Assembly (NCBI RefSeq): GCF_000183545.2
Contig: NZ_JH976535.1
Location: 696,840-760,839 of the forward strand
Source of the DNA: Thermaerobacter subterraneus DSM 13965
GTDB lineage: Bacteria; Bacillota; Sulfobacillia; Thermaerobacterales; Thermaerobacteraceae
DNA length: 64,000 nucleotides
Direction of reading: 5' to 3'
Position 1 is the first letter of the stretch. The number at the start of each line of letters is the position of its first letter. Made by a program: the position numbers and the translations under genes. This document shows, one piece after another, positions 9,174 through 18,126 of the stretch. The notes under the pieces were generated by a model, which worked only from the letters and a program-made list of their open reading frames with translations, was not told the origin of the DNA and searched no databases.

Positions 9174-9420
9174 TAGACCACGTACACCAGGGATACCTGC
9201 GTCAGGGTGAACCCACGGCCCAGGAGGTAGAGCATCTACACGAGCTGGTCGAACTGCACCGCTTCCAAGAGCCCGTAGACGTAGAACCGGTAAAGGGGAA
9301 GGCGGTGCCGGTCCGGGGGGATGCGGAAGAACCGGCGCCGGAGGGGGGCTCCTGGCGGTGACCTGCCTCGGCTTGCATGGCTTCACGCCCATCGACCGCT
9401 TCCCCATCGAATTGCGAACC
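9174..9420 (-). pseudogene. Decayed duplicate of the 5' end of the MFS transporter gene
   Basis: Bases 9174-9420 match 6108-6353 over about 246 bases with roughly 88% identity by eye, covering the start codon region and the first ~70 codons of the MFS gene at 4859-6325. The copy has stop codons and a changed start region, so no product is expected. A second matching block (9430-9506 versus 6594-6658) shows that the upstream intergenic sequence was duplicated too, with about 240 bases of the original missing between the blocks. The copy abuts the 3' end of the MNT-HEPN gene. Confidence 0.85.
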
Positions 9421-9530
9421 CGCCTCGGGACGCCGCCCGCCGGCCTACCGATCCCTTTCTTGAGCCGGTCGATTGGAGCCGCTCGCTACAGGCGGTCCTG
9501 TTCCCGGGTGACGGCACCGGCGAAACCGGA

Positions 9531-10598
9531 TTAGAAGAACCGTCGGACCACGGCTCCGATACACAGGTCGAAGTCCCCCATGGGACAGGCCAGGATCGCA
9601 TGAACCTCTTCGGGCGAGATCGTGTCGTACAGGTGCACCGCGCGATTGCGGAAGCGGACCATCCGGTGGAAGGTGGACCGGTGCTCCGCGGGGAGGCGCC
9701 CGGCCTCCACCGGCGGGTCGAAGGCTTCGCGGTACGACTTGGGAACGCCAAGCCCCAGGCGGGCCACCACGTGGTTGGCCACGTCGATCATCGCCTCGAT
9801 GGAGGTCTGTAGCATGTGGACGGCCGCGCCCTCGGCGATCTTGTCGTCGCGCAAGGCAGCGGGTCCGCGCCGGGCGAGGGCCTCGAGGTGCACCAGGTTC
9901 CTCCGAATGAACTCGAGCTTGTCCCGTACCTTCTCCCGGTCGATGACGCCCATCGGTGCGGCCGGGGACCCGCCGTTTATGGCCGGCCGATCCTCCGGCA
10001 CCCGCTCGGGGCCATCCCGACGCGGTCCTGCCATCGGCCAGCCGGGTTCGTCCGTGGGTGTGGGGCCGCCGGGATCCGGACCTTCTCCCTTGGCCCTGCC
10101 CGGATCCTGGGACCCGCCAGAAGAATGGGAGGGCGGCACCCCGTACATCGGCGCGTAGGCCTCCTTCAGCGCCCGGTCGTAGTCCAACGCCAGGCGCCGG
10201 TAGTCGGGGTCGAAGTCGCCGTAAAGCTTGCAGACGCGTTCCCGGAAGTCTGCCAGGGCCACGGGATCCGCGACGTAGAGCAGCCCGCCGTTGGTGAGGC
10301 CGCGGAACTGAAAGGGCAGCGGCGTCCGATTGAGGACGGTGACGGACACGTCTTCGAGGCCCAAAGCGTCTTCCACGGCGCCCTGGAGGTTCGCGAGTTC
10401 CCGGAGGTCCGGAAGCCGCTCCGCCCGGTAGACCACGGCCAGGTCCACGTCGCTCAGAGGCGTCTGGTGCGGGGTGCCGTAACTGCCGTGGAGGAATGCG
10501 GCCACCAGGCCGTCGAACCGGGCGAAGACGCCCGGAAGGCGGTAGAGCCGCTCGTCGACGCGGACGAACTCGCCGGTCACCCGCAGCTTACGGACCAC
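9531..10598 (-). CDS. MNT nucleotidyltransferase-HEPN fusion (MntA-HepT-like toxin-antitoxin in one chain)
   Basis: Residues 30-130 form a minimal nucleotidyltransferase with G38-S39-x10-D50-V-D52, the GSx10DxD active site of MntA antitoxins. Residues 155-214 are a Gly/Pro/Asp-rich disordered linker. Residues 216-350 form a HEPN/DUF86 domain with R317-x4-H322-L-Y324, the Rx4HxY RNase motif of HepT toxins. In the known system MntA and HepT are separate adjacent genes, and MntA AMPylates the tyrosine of that motif to silence the RNase. Here all catalytic residues sit in one 355-aa open frame from GTG 10598 (GGGAGG, 9-base spacing). No ribosome binding site is evident before the internal ATG at the HEPN border. 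It appears monocistronic. Confidence 0.85.
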   Translation of the reverse strand: MVRKLRVTGEFVRVDERLYRLPGVFARFDGLVAAFLHGSYGTPHQTPLSDVDLAVVYRAERLPDLRELANLQGAVEDALGLEDVSVTVLNRTPLPFQFRGLTNGGLLYVADPVALADFRERVCKLYGDFDPDYRRLALDYDRALKEAYAPMYGVPPSHSSGGSQDPGRAKGEGPDPGGPTPTDEPGWPMAGPRRDGPERVPEDRPAINGGSPAAPMGVIDREKVRDKLEFIRRNLVHLEALARRGPAALRDDKIAEGAAVHMLQTSIEAMIDVANHVVARLGLGVPKSYREAFDPPVEAGRLPAEHRSTFHRMVRFRNRAVHLYDTISPEEVHAILACPMGDFDLCIGAVVRRFF

Positions 10599-10820
10599 GG
10601 CTCCGAACCTCCCGTATCAGTACGATGTTACCACCGGCGAAGGCCCACCGGCCGGTGGAGTGGCCCGCCAGGGAAGGAAGGACGAGGGAAATTCTTCAAT
10701 AACGGGGTGGAGTGCCGGTAGGTCTTGCCGTCACCCTACGCGAAATCCTCCGGCGGCGGCCCGCGCCCGGTCGAACCGGCACGGCGCCGTGCGAAATTGG
10801 CGAAATAGGGATCAGGGCCT

Positions 10821-11654
10821 ATGCCTTTGCACCGCGTGGGGTGGATCGGCCTTGGCGCCATGGGGAGTCGCATGGCGCGCAACTCGATCAAAGCGGGTTT
10901 TGAGGTGGACGTGTGGAACCGGACACCGGCCCGGGCGGAGGAACTCGGCCGGGCGCCGGTTCGTCTGGGTCGACATGAGCACCATCGGGCCGCAGGCCGC
11001 CCGCCAGTTCGCGGCCGAAGCCCGGGAACGGGGCGTCGCGTTCGTGGACGCGCCGGTCAGTGGCAGCCTGGGGGCGGCAGAAGAGGCGCAGCTGGTGATC
11101 CTGGCCGGCGGCGACCCGGCCGTGGTGCGCGACCTCGAGCCGCTCTTTACCGTCCTGGGCCGCAAGACCATCTACTTCGGCGAGGCCGGTCAGGGCCAGG
11201 TGGCCAAGATGCGGTCAACCTCGTGCTGGCGGGGCTGCTGCAGGTGGCGGCCGAGGGCCTGGTCCTGGCCGAGCGCCTGGGGGTCGACCGGCAGGCGTTC
11301 CTCGACTTGCTCGAATCCGGGCCGGCCGCGGCGCCCCTGCTCAAGATGAAGCTGCCCTCGTGGCGCAACGGGGACTTCCCGCCCCAGTTCCAGCTGGCCC
11401 TGATGCACAAGGACCTCGGCCTGGCCTTGGCGGCCGCTCACGAGGCACGGGTGCCGCTGCCCGCCACCGCCCAGGTGGCCCAGACCTACGCCGCCGCCAC
11501 GGCCGGGGGGCTGGGGCATCTCGACTTTAGCGCGATCCTGCGCGAGGTGGAGCGGCGGGGGGGGGGGCCGGGAGGCGAATCCGGGGAGCGGGCCGGAGGC
11601 GGCTTGAAGGTCTCCGTTCCCGTGGGCGCCTGGGGCGCCCTGTGCTGCGGCTGA
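10821..11654 (+). pseudogene. 3-hydroxyisobutyrate/6-phosphogluconate dehydrogenase-like pseudogene
   Basis: Three pieces in two frames make up the gene. 10821 to about 10950 encodes the Rossmann start (VGWIGLGAMGSRMARN, VDVWNRTPARAEELG). About 10960-11205, in the other frame, encodes the conserved DMSTIGP, FVDAPVSGS and AGGDPAVV segments. About 11215-11654, back in the first frame, encodes the C-terminal helical domain with KMKLPSW and MHKDLGLAL. Compared with the family, about 50 residues between the Rossmann start and DMSTIGP are missing, and a one-base shift lies at KM/VNLVLAG. Two independent lesions make this a pseudogene unless the assembly is wrong. Confidence 0.8.
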
Positions 11655-11788
11655 CGGGTGCCACGATCTCTGGTGACGGGTGTCGCAACCGTGGTGAACT
11701 TGATTCGACCTTCCACCACGTTCTGGGGGATCTCTACCGCTCCCCATGCGCTGTCTGCCGCTGCGAAGACGAGAAGGAGCAAACCAGC

Positions 11789-12424
11789 GTGGAACAGCGG
11801 AACGGGACGCCCTCCCTGTGGATGCTCTACCTGAGCGCCGTGTACGTCGGGGTGTTTGGTTTCCTCATCCTCCTGCTCGGCGATGCCAAGACGCCCTCGT
11901 GGTCCGAACTGCTCGCGCTGGGGGATGCGCGGCAGGTGTGGGGCCTGGGAACGATCCTGGGCCTCCTCGCCGTGGCGATGCAAATCGGCATCGCCGTGTT
12001 CCTCCCCGAACGGTTGTGGGCCGACGACGGTACCAACGCCTTCTTCACCCGGCTCAGCTACGCCCACATCGTCCTGCTGATGGCCTTGACGGCCCTCGGC
12101 GAGGAGCTCTTCTTCCGGGCAACGATCCAATCCCTGCTCCTTCGCTGGATCCCCTCCGTGGCCGTAGGCCTAGCGGTGGCAGCGGCCGTCTTCGCCGTGG
12201 CCCACGTGCGGTATGTGACGCGGCCCGTGCTGCTGGCGGGGGCGTGGGGGATCGGGCTCCTCCTGGGTTGGGGATATTGGTTCACTGGCAGCATCTGGAC
12301 CGCGGTGTGGGCGCACTTCCTGGTCAACGTCACCATGACCGTGCTGGGGAAGCACGGGTGGTTCCTGCCGGGGTGGAGATCGTCGAAGGGGGAGCGCCGG
12401 CGGCTCCGACGGCCCGGACCGTAG
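11789..12424 (+). CDS. CPBP (CAAX protease/bacteriocin-processing) family intramembrane metalloprotease
   Basis: From GTG 11789, preceded by GAAGGAG, this 211-aa protein has about six membrane helices and the CPBP/Abi motifs: EELFFR (motif 1, with Glu-Glu and Arg), then FAVAHV (motif 2 His), then HFLVN (motif 3 His and Asn). These are the expected catalytic and metal-binding residues of the Rce1/Abi superfamily. Bacterial members serve in bacteriocin immunity or membrane-protein processing. No bacteriocin gene is visible nearby, so the substrate is unknown. The frame remains open upstream into the dehydrogenase pseudogene, but the ribosome binding site sets the start. Confidence 0.85.
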   Translation: MEQRNGTPSLWMLYLSAVYVGVFGFLILLLGDAKTPSWSELLALGDARQVWGLGTILGLLAVAMQIGIAVFLPERLWADDGTNAFFTRLSYAHIVLLMALTALGEELFFRATIQSLLLRWIPSVAVGLAVAAAVFAVAHVRYVTRPVLLAGAWGIGLLLGWGYWFTGSIWTAVWAHFLVNVTMTVLGKHGWFLPGWRSSKGERRRLRRPGP

Positions 12425-12589
12425 TGACGCCTCCTTGGCTGCAGGCCTGGCTGCCAGGTCCGTCATCTTGCTCCCGACCGCCGTAAGCCGGCCGAGCCTT
12501 GGGCCGTGCAGTGGCCGTCGCGAGGCCGCGGCTGGCCCGTCGGCAAGCGGAGGCATTGCGCGAGTCGAGTCAAAGCGCGAAAATAAATA

Positions 12590-12630
12590 CGCATAAAATG
12601 ATGAATAAGCGCATACGATGAAAGGAGGTC
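12590..12630 (+). promoter_or_regulatory. AT-rich promoter/operator of the toxin-antitoxin pair with two CGCATA repeats
   Basis: CGCATA occurs at 12590-12595 and 12610-12615, exactly 20 bases apart (about two helical turns). A -10-like TAAAAT lies at 12594-12599 and AAAGGAGGTC at 12621-12630. Spacing and position suggest an autoregulatory operator for the antitoxin downstream. The -35 is unclear. Confidence 0.4.
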
Positions 12631-12634
12631 GAAC

Positions 12635-12997
12635 ATGGCAGGGGGTACGGCCGCCATGGCTTCCAAGCCGCCGTTTACACGGGACCAGATCGTTTCGGCC
12701 ACCGAAGTGGCGCGCCACTGGCGTTCGCGCGTGGAACCCAAGCTTCGCGAGTTTCCCTATGTCCTCGTATTTTCCGGATCCGATCCCCGGACCACGATCC
12801 TGCCCTATGACCAGTTCGAGGTGTTGTGGCAGAAGGCCGAAAAGGCCGCCGAACTCGAGTTGGAGCTGGAAGTTCTGGCACGGGTGCTCCACGCGGCAGT
12901 CTCCGGGGAGCAGATGATCCCGTTGGCGGACGTGATGAAGGAGTTCGGGATCACCCCGGACGAGCTGGCGGGGGACGTGGACATGGACGATGAGTGA
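12635..12997 (+). CDS. Phd/YefM-like antitoxin (120 aa)
   Basis: The N-terminal segment IVSATEVARHWRSRVEPKL resembles the Phd/YefM DNA-binding start (I..S.s.aR.n....v..), followed by strands YVLVFSGSDPRTTILPYDQFEVL and a long Glu/Leu-rich helix (residues 68-90, KAEKAAELELELEVLARVL) of the sort that wraps a toxin. The C-terminal tail is acidic (ELAGDVDMDDE). The last 8 bases overlap the next gene, which encodes a RelE-like protein, a classic type II arrangement. The start is fixed by AAAGGAGGT. Confidence 0.7.
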   Translation: MAGGTAAMASKPPFTRDQIVSATEVARHWRSRVEPKLREFPYVLVFSGSDPRTTILPYDQFEVLWQKAEKAAELELELEVLARVLHAAVSGEQMIPLADVMKEFGITPDELAGDVDMDDE

Positions 12998-13352
12998 AGT
13001 CCTACCACCCAACGTGTGGTTTTTCCCCGACGCCAGGACCGACTTGGGCCGCTTAGACCGGTCGCAGCGAGTCCTCGTCCTCCGGGCCATTGTGAAGATC
13101 GCGCGGGCACCGGATCGGGTGGGGAAGCCGCTGGGGCATCTTGCTGGCCTCAATCTGGAAGGTTTTCGGAGTGTGTACGTGGACCGTAAGAGGATTCGTA
13201 TCGTATGGAAGGTTACCGAAACCGGCGTCGTGCAGGTTGCGGTCATTGCGGCGGTCGCAGAACGCCAAGGATTGGTGGTGTATCGGACGGCGGCCCAGCG
13301 TCGGGAAGCCATTGGTGCGTGGATTCAAAAGCGCATTGAGAGTTCGGGATGA
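12990..13352 (+). CDS. RelE/ParE-superfamily toxin-like protein (120 aa)
   Basis: The order of elements fits RelE/ParE/HigB folds: an N-terminal strand and helix (WFFPDARTDLGRLDRSQRVLVLRAIVKIA), a basic core strand set (GFRSVYVDRKRIRIVWKV), then VQVAVIAAVAERQGLVVY and a basic C-terminal helix. Arg and Lys in the central strands are candidates for RNA contact. Its start overlaps the antitoxin gene by 8 bases, indicating translational coupling. RelE members cleave mRNA at the ribosome and ParE members poison gyrase, and the sequence does not decide between them. Confidence 0.7.
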   Translation: MSEVLPPNVWFFPDARTDLGRLDRSQRVLVLRAIVKIARAPDRVGKPLGHLAGLNLEGFRSVYVDRKRIRIVWKVTETGVVQVAVIAAVAERQGLVVYRTAAQRREAIGAWIQKRIESSG

Positions 13353-13398
13353 GTGGGCATCGGGGCGGGGCCGTCGGCTGTTAATCTGCAACAGGCCC

Positions 13399-13423
13399 CA
13401 TGCCCCCTTGGATGGGGGGCATG
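13399..13423. terminator. Hairpin after the toxin-antitoxin operon
   Basis: CATGCCCC (13399-13406) pairs with GGGGCATG (13416-13423) around a nine-base loop, 47 bases after the toxin stop. There is no T-run, so this is a probable, not certain, terminator. Confidence 0.4.
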
Positions 13424-13466
13424 CCATTGGTAGAGCCAGCCTGGAGTTGCGGGGGGGGCATAAATC

Positions 13467-13874
13467 ATGGTCGTCGGCTGGCGAAAATGGTGCCATATCT
13501 CTCTCGTCATGGTTGCATTTCTCCTGTTCACCGGCTGCGCAAGCGAACCGTCAACGACCATCACCATGGTGGTCCGCCGCCTCCCCGATAGCGATATCGT
13601 GGACATGACGAAGGGTGAGCTTCCACCTCTAGCCGACGCCGTGGTTGCGGTCCGGGAACTGGGCCTCGAGAAGGTCACCGACGCCAACGGACAGGTGATG
13701 TTTGTTCTCCCGCTGGGTCGGACACCTGGATACGCTCGGGATGAGGCCGTCTACACTTTCGATGTGTGGGTCCCCACGCCTCCGTTTCACACCGTGGTGC
13801 GGCGACGAATCACCCCCGATGAGCCGAGGTTCGAGATCCACTACAATCCCAAACGTAATGTGACCATTCAATGA
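13467..13874 (+). CDS. Small lipoprotein with carboxypeptidase-regulatory-like domain (135 aa)
   Basis: A basic start followed by a hydrophobic stretch and the lipobox LFTGC (cleavage before Cys24) marks a lipoprotein signal peptide. The mature part has an 'ADAVVAVRELGLEKVTDANGQ' pattern, like the repeating sandwich of carboxypeptidase-regulatory/Big-type domains in which a value becomes a 'default plus next-level' extension, and ends in a strand pair (VVRRRITPDEPRFEIHY). It lies on the outer face of the membrane. Function unknown. The membrane-protein gene 50 bases downstream is probably co-transcribed. Confidence 0.65.
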   Translation: MVVGWRKWCHISLVMVAFLLFTGCASEPSTTITMVVRRLPDSDIVDMTKGELPPLADAVVAVRELGLEKVTDANGQVMFVLPLGRTPGYARDEAVYTFDVWVPTPPFHTVVRRRITPDEPRFEIHYNPKRNVTIQ

Positions 13875-13923
13875 GGTTGAGGGTCCCCCAAGGTCGCCGG
13901 GATACGTAAGGAGCTGATTTGCC

Positions 13924-14223
13924 GTGCCGCCGCTGGAATGGCTGTACACGCATAGGGTGGAACTTCTCTACCTAGTTGCCGTCGGCGTCGTGTTGGCGTT
14001 GTTGACGTTCGGCCGAAGATCCGGCTGGCTGACGGTGGCCGCGGTGTGTTTAGCCAGCCTAGGTGCGATTGCCGTCTGGAATGAAGTGTTGGAGGTGCCG
14101 CCGATCGAGCGGTTGTCCGACGATACCCTGGTCGCCGCTATGAAGGTGCTCTACTTCCTTGGCGTCGGAGGCGCGGCTGTAGCCCTGGAGGTTGGTGTAC
14201 GAAGGAAAAACGGGAATCGGTGA
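13924..14223 (+). CDS. Membrane protein (99 aa), unknown
   Basis: A GTG start is preceded by AAGGAGCTGATTTGCC. Three hydrophobic helices are visible: VELLYLVAVGVVLALLTFG, GWLTVAAVCLASLGAIAVW, and after a short acidic loop MKVLYFLGVGGAAVALEVG. The tail is basic. No family is recognised. It follows the lipoprotein gene by 49 bases and precedes a strong bidirectional terminator, so the two likely form one transcript. Confidence 0.5.
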   Translation: MPPLEWLYTHRVELLYLVAVGVVLALLTFGRRSGWLTVAAVCLASLGAIAVWNEVLEVPPIERLSDDTLVAAMKVLYFLGVGGAAVALEVGVRRKNGNR

Positions 14224-14340
14224 ACCGGTGGACGTGGGCGGTGTGGGCCGGCCGTTGCCGTGAGGTCGTTCGCTCCCCCGGGGCGCCTGCGCCCGCTCCC
14301 GAGGCCCGTCGGGGTGCCCGGAAGAACCTGCGCATTGCAG

Positions 14341-14386
14341 AGCGGCAGGGGGCCCAGCCGGTCGACCGGCCGGGCCCCCTGCCGCT
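14341..14386. terminator. Strong bidirectional hairpin between convergent genes
   Basis: The 15-base arms 14341-14355 and 14372-14386 are perfectly complementary, and the inner CCGGTCGACCGG (14358-14369) is itself palindromic. It sits between the plus-strand membrane-protein gene and the minus-strand pckA and can end both transcripts. Confidence 0.7.
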
Positions 14387-14463
14387 CGCTACCAGTCGAT
14401 CTTGGTCGTCACATTGCTTCGGCCTTCACGTCTGGGGCCTACCTTCCCGACGGGGGTGTGCGA

Positions 14464-16059
<1,596 letters not shown>

Positions 16060-16576
16060 GGCGGGCTCTTACCCCCAGTGCGGCCGGGCGTCGCGGCCCT
16101 GCAGGTACCCCTGGGAATGGCGGCCGGCGTTGCCGGCGCGCCGCCCGGCCCCTGCTGGCCGGTGCAGCCCCTCGAAAGCCTTGTACCACGACCCCGTGGT
16201 GTGGCCACAAGCCAGCCCCGCCCGCGGCCCGAGGTCAGGTGCGGACGGGTACGGGCGGGCAGGCAAGATAACCTGCGCCGGGCTGGCCGTGTTGCAGGTT
16301 CCATTTCAGCATATTTGGGCGCCGGCGGCAACGGCGAACGGGCACGCATCCTGGCGGCAGGCCGGGGGCCGGTTGCGGCATGAAGCAAGCCGGGCCGGTT
16401 CGGCCACCCGCGGTGCACCGCAGCCCCTCCGCTTTGGGGTATCGTCACCCTTGGGGCCCGGTTGCCTGGGGTCCTGTTGCCGCCGGGTCCTGTTGCCGCC
16501 GGGTCCGTTGTAATGTTGTCATTCGGTCCGTTGAAGAGGTTGCAGGCGAAGGGTCTGGAAGGAGGAGGGCGCGCCC
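16060..16576. other. Divergent intergenic region between pckA and the rRNA methyltransferase
   Basis: This 517-base stretch separates two divergent genes and must hold both promoters. No convincing coding frame or riboswitch is seen. A relatively AT-rich patch near 16295-16320 is a candidate promoter area for pckA. The methyltransferase ribosome binding site (GGAAGGAGGAGGG) lies at the right edge. Confidence 0.4.
16469..16509 (+). repeat. 16-bp tandem repeat, about 2.5 copies
   Basis: GGGTCCTGTTGCCGCC is repeated exactly at 16469-16484 and 16485-16500, with a partial third copy to 16509, shortly before the methyltransferase gene. Possibly slippage-prone. No function is evident. Confidence 0.7.
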
Positions 16577-18040
16577 GTGGCGACGGCCGTGTTCGAACGC
16601 TACCGCACCATCATCGACGACTGGGAAGCCTTCCAGGCCGCCCTGGCCCGGCCCCAGCCGGCCACCCTCAGGGTGAACCGCCTCAAGGCGGATCCCGGCG
16701 CCCTGCGCACCCGTCTGGAAGAACGCGGCTTCCGCCTCGAGCCCTACGACTGGTATCCGGACCTCTGGCGGGTGGTGGAGGAACCGTTCCCGCCCGCCCT
16801 GACCCTGGAGCACTGGCTGGGCTGGTTCTACCTCCAGGAGGCGGCGGCGGCCGTGCCCGTCCTGGCCCTGGACCCCCGGCCGGGGGAGGTGGTGCTGGAT
16901 CTCAGCGCCGCCCCGGGCGGCAAGTCGACCCAGATGGCCGAGCGCATGGGCGGCCGGGGCATGGTGGTGGCCAACGACCCCGACCCGCGCCGCCTGGCGG
17001 CGCTGGCCCACAACCTCCAGCGCCTGGGGATCACCATGGCCGTGGTGACCCGGGCCGACGGCCGCCAGTTCCCCGGCGGGGTGGCCTTCGACCGGGTGCT
17101 GGTCGACGCGCCCTGCTCGGCGGAAGGCAACGCCCGGCGCAGCGCCCGGGCCCGGGAGGGGGCCGGCCGGCACCAGCGACGGCGGCTGCCGGCCGTCCAG
17201 GAGGCCCTGCTCCGGCGGGGCCTGGCGCTGGCCCGGCCGGGCGGCGTGGTGGTGTATTCCACCTGCACCTTCGCGCCGGAGGAGAACGAGGCCGTGGTCG
17301 ACCGGATCCTGCGGGAGGCGGAGGGGGCCGTGCGGCTGGAGCCCCTGCCGCCGGGCCTGCCCGGAACGGCCGGGGTGACCGCCTGGGAGGGGCGGCGTTT
17401 CCGGCCGGAAGTGGAGCTCTGCCGGCGGCTCTACCCGCACCACCTGGACTCGGGCGGCATGTTCGTGGCCCGGCTGCGGAAGGAAGGTCCCGTCCCGTGG
17501 GAAGAACCCGGCGGCCCCGGGGCCGTCCCGCCAGGCGGGGCCGGCCCCGGTGGCGGCCCGGACGGGGTGGGGTGGCAGGCTGCCGACGCCGGCCTGCGGG
17601 AGCAGGTGGTGGCCTGGTTCCGGCAGGAGTTCGGTCTGGACGAGGCGGTGCTGGCCGGCCTTTACGCCTATTCCAGCGAGGGGCAGGGGATCTGGCTGGC
17701 GTCGCTGCCCCGCATTCCGGGCTGGGAGGAGCGGTGGTCGGTGGGGCTCCGGCTGGTCCGGGCCCACGGAGCCACCTGGAAGCCCACCAGCTTTGGCCTG
17801 GTGCAGTGGGGTTCAGCGGCCACGCGGAATGTGGTCGACCTGGAGAAGGAGGCCTTGCGGGCGCTGCTGGAAGGCCGGCAGGTGACGCCGCCGCCCGGGG
17901 CGCCGCTGGAGAGGCGGGGTTGGGTCGTCCTGCGTTACCGGGGCTACGCCGTAGGGTGCGGGTTCTGGGACGGCGAGCGCCTGCGTTCCGCGCTGCCCCA
18001 GGAACGGGCGGGGGAACTGCGCAGCATTCTGGCCCGCTAA
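16577..18040 (+). CDS. RsmF/RsmB-like rRNA (cytosine-C5) methyltransferase, NOL1/NOP2/Sun family
   Basis: The AdoMet site DLSAAPGGKSTQMAERM (residues ~112-128), the catalytic DAPCSAEG (Pro-Cys) and the second Cys in STCTFAPEENE are the three signature blocks of m5C RNA methyltransferases. The N-terminal LRVNRLKADP is the family's RNA-binding lead. A long C-terminal part (from about residue 330) with KPTSFGLVQWG and VLRYRGYAVGCGFWDGERL resembles the extra PUA-like domains of RsmF. 487 aa fits RsmF rather than the shorter RsmB. GTG start after GGAGGAGGG. Target base not certain. Confidence 0.9.
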   Translation: MATAVFERYRTIIDDWEAFQAALARPQPATLRVNRLKADPGALRTRLEERGFRLEPYDWYPDLWRVVEEPFPPALTLEHWLGWFYLQEAAAAVPVLALDPRPGEVVLDLSAAPGGKSTQMAERMGGRGMVVANDPDPRRLAALAHNLQRLGITMAVVTRADGRQFPGGVAFDRVLVDAPCSAEGNARRSARAREGAGRHQRRRLPAVQEALLRRGLALARPGGVVVYSTCTFAPEENEAVVDRILREAEGAVRLEPLPPGLPGTAGVTAWEGRRFRPEVELCRRLYPHHLDSGGMFVARLRKEGPVPWEEPGGPGAVPPGGAGPGGGPDGVGWQAADAGLREQVVAWFRQEFGLDEAVLAGLYAYSSEGQGIWLASLPRIPGWEERWSVGLRLVRAHGATWKPTSFGLVQWGSAATRNVVDLEKEALRALLEGRQVTPPPGAPLERRGWVVLRYRGYAVGCGFWDGERLRSALPQERAGELRSILAR

Positions 18041-18126
18041 GAATGCCGGGGTGGCGGGCGATACCGGTGCCGCCCGCGCTACGGGCTCAGCGCCAGCGCC
18101 GTGGACTCAGCGCCCGTACCGCGGGC

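Noticed and set aside
9531-9960. HEPN part as a separate gene starting at the internal ATG
   Set aside because: No convincing ribosome binding site precedes it, and the frame is continuous with the nucleotidyltransferase, so one fused product is preferred.
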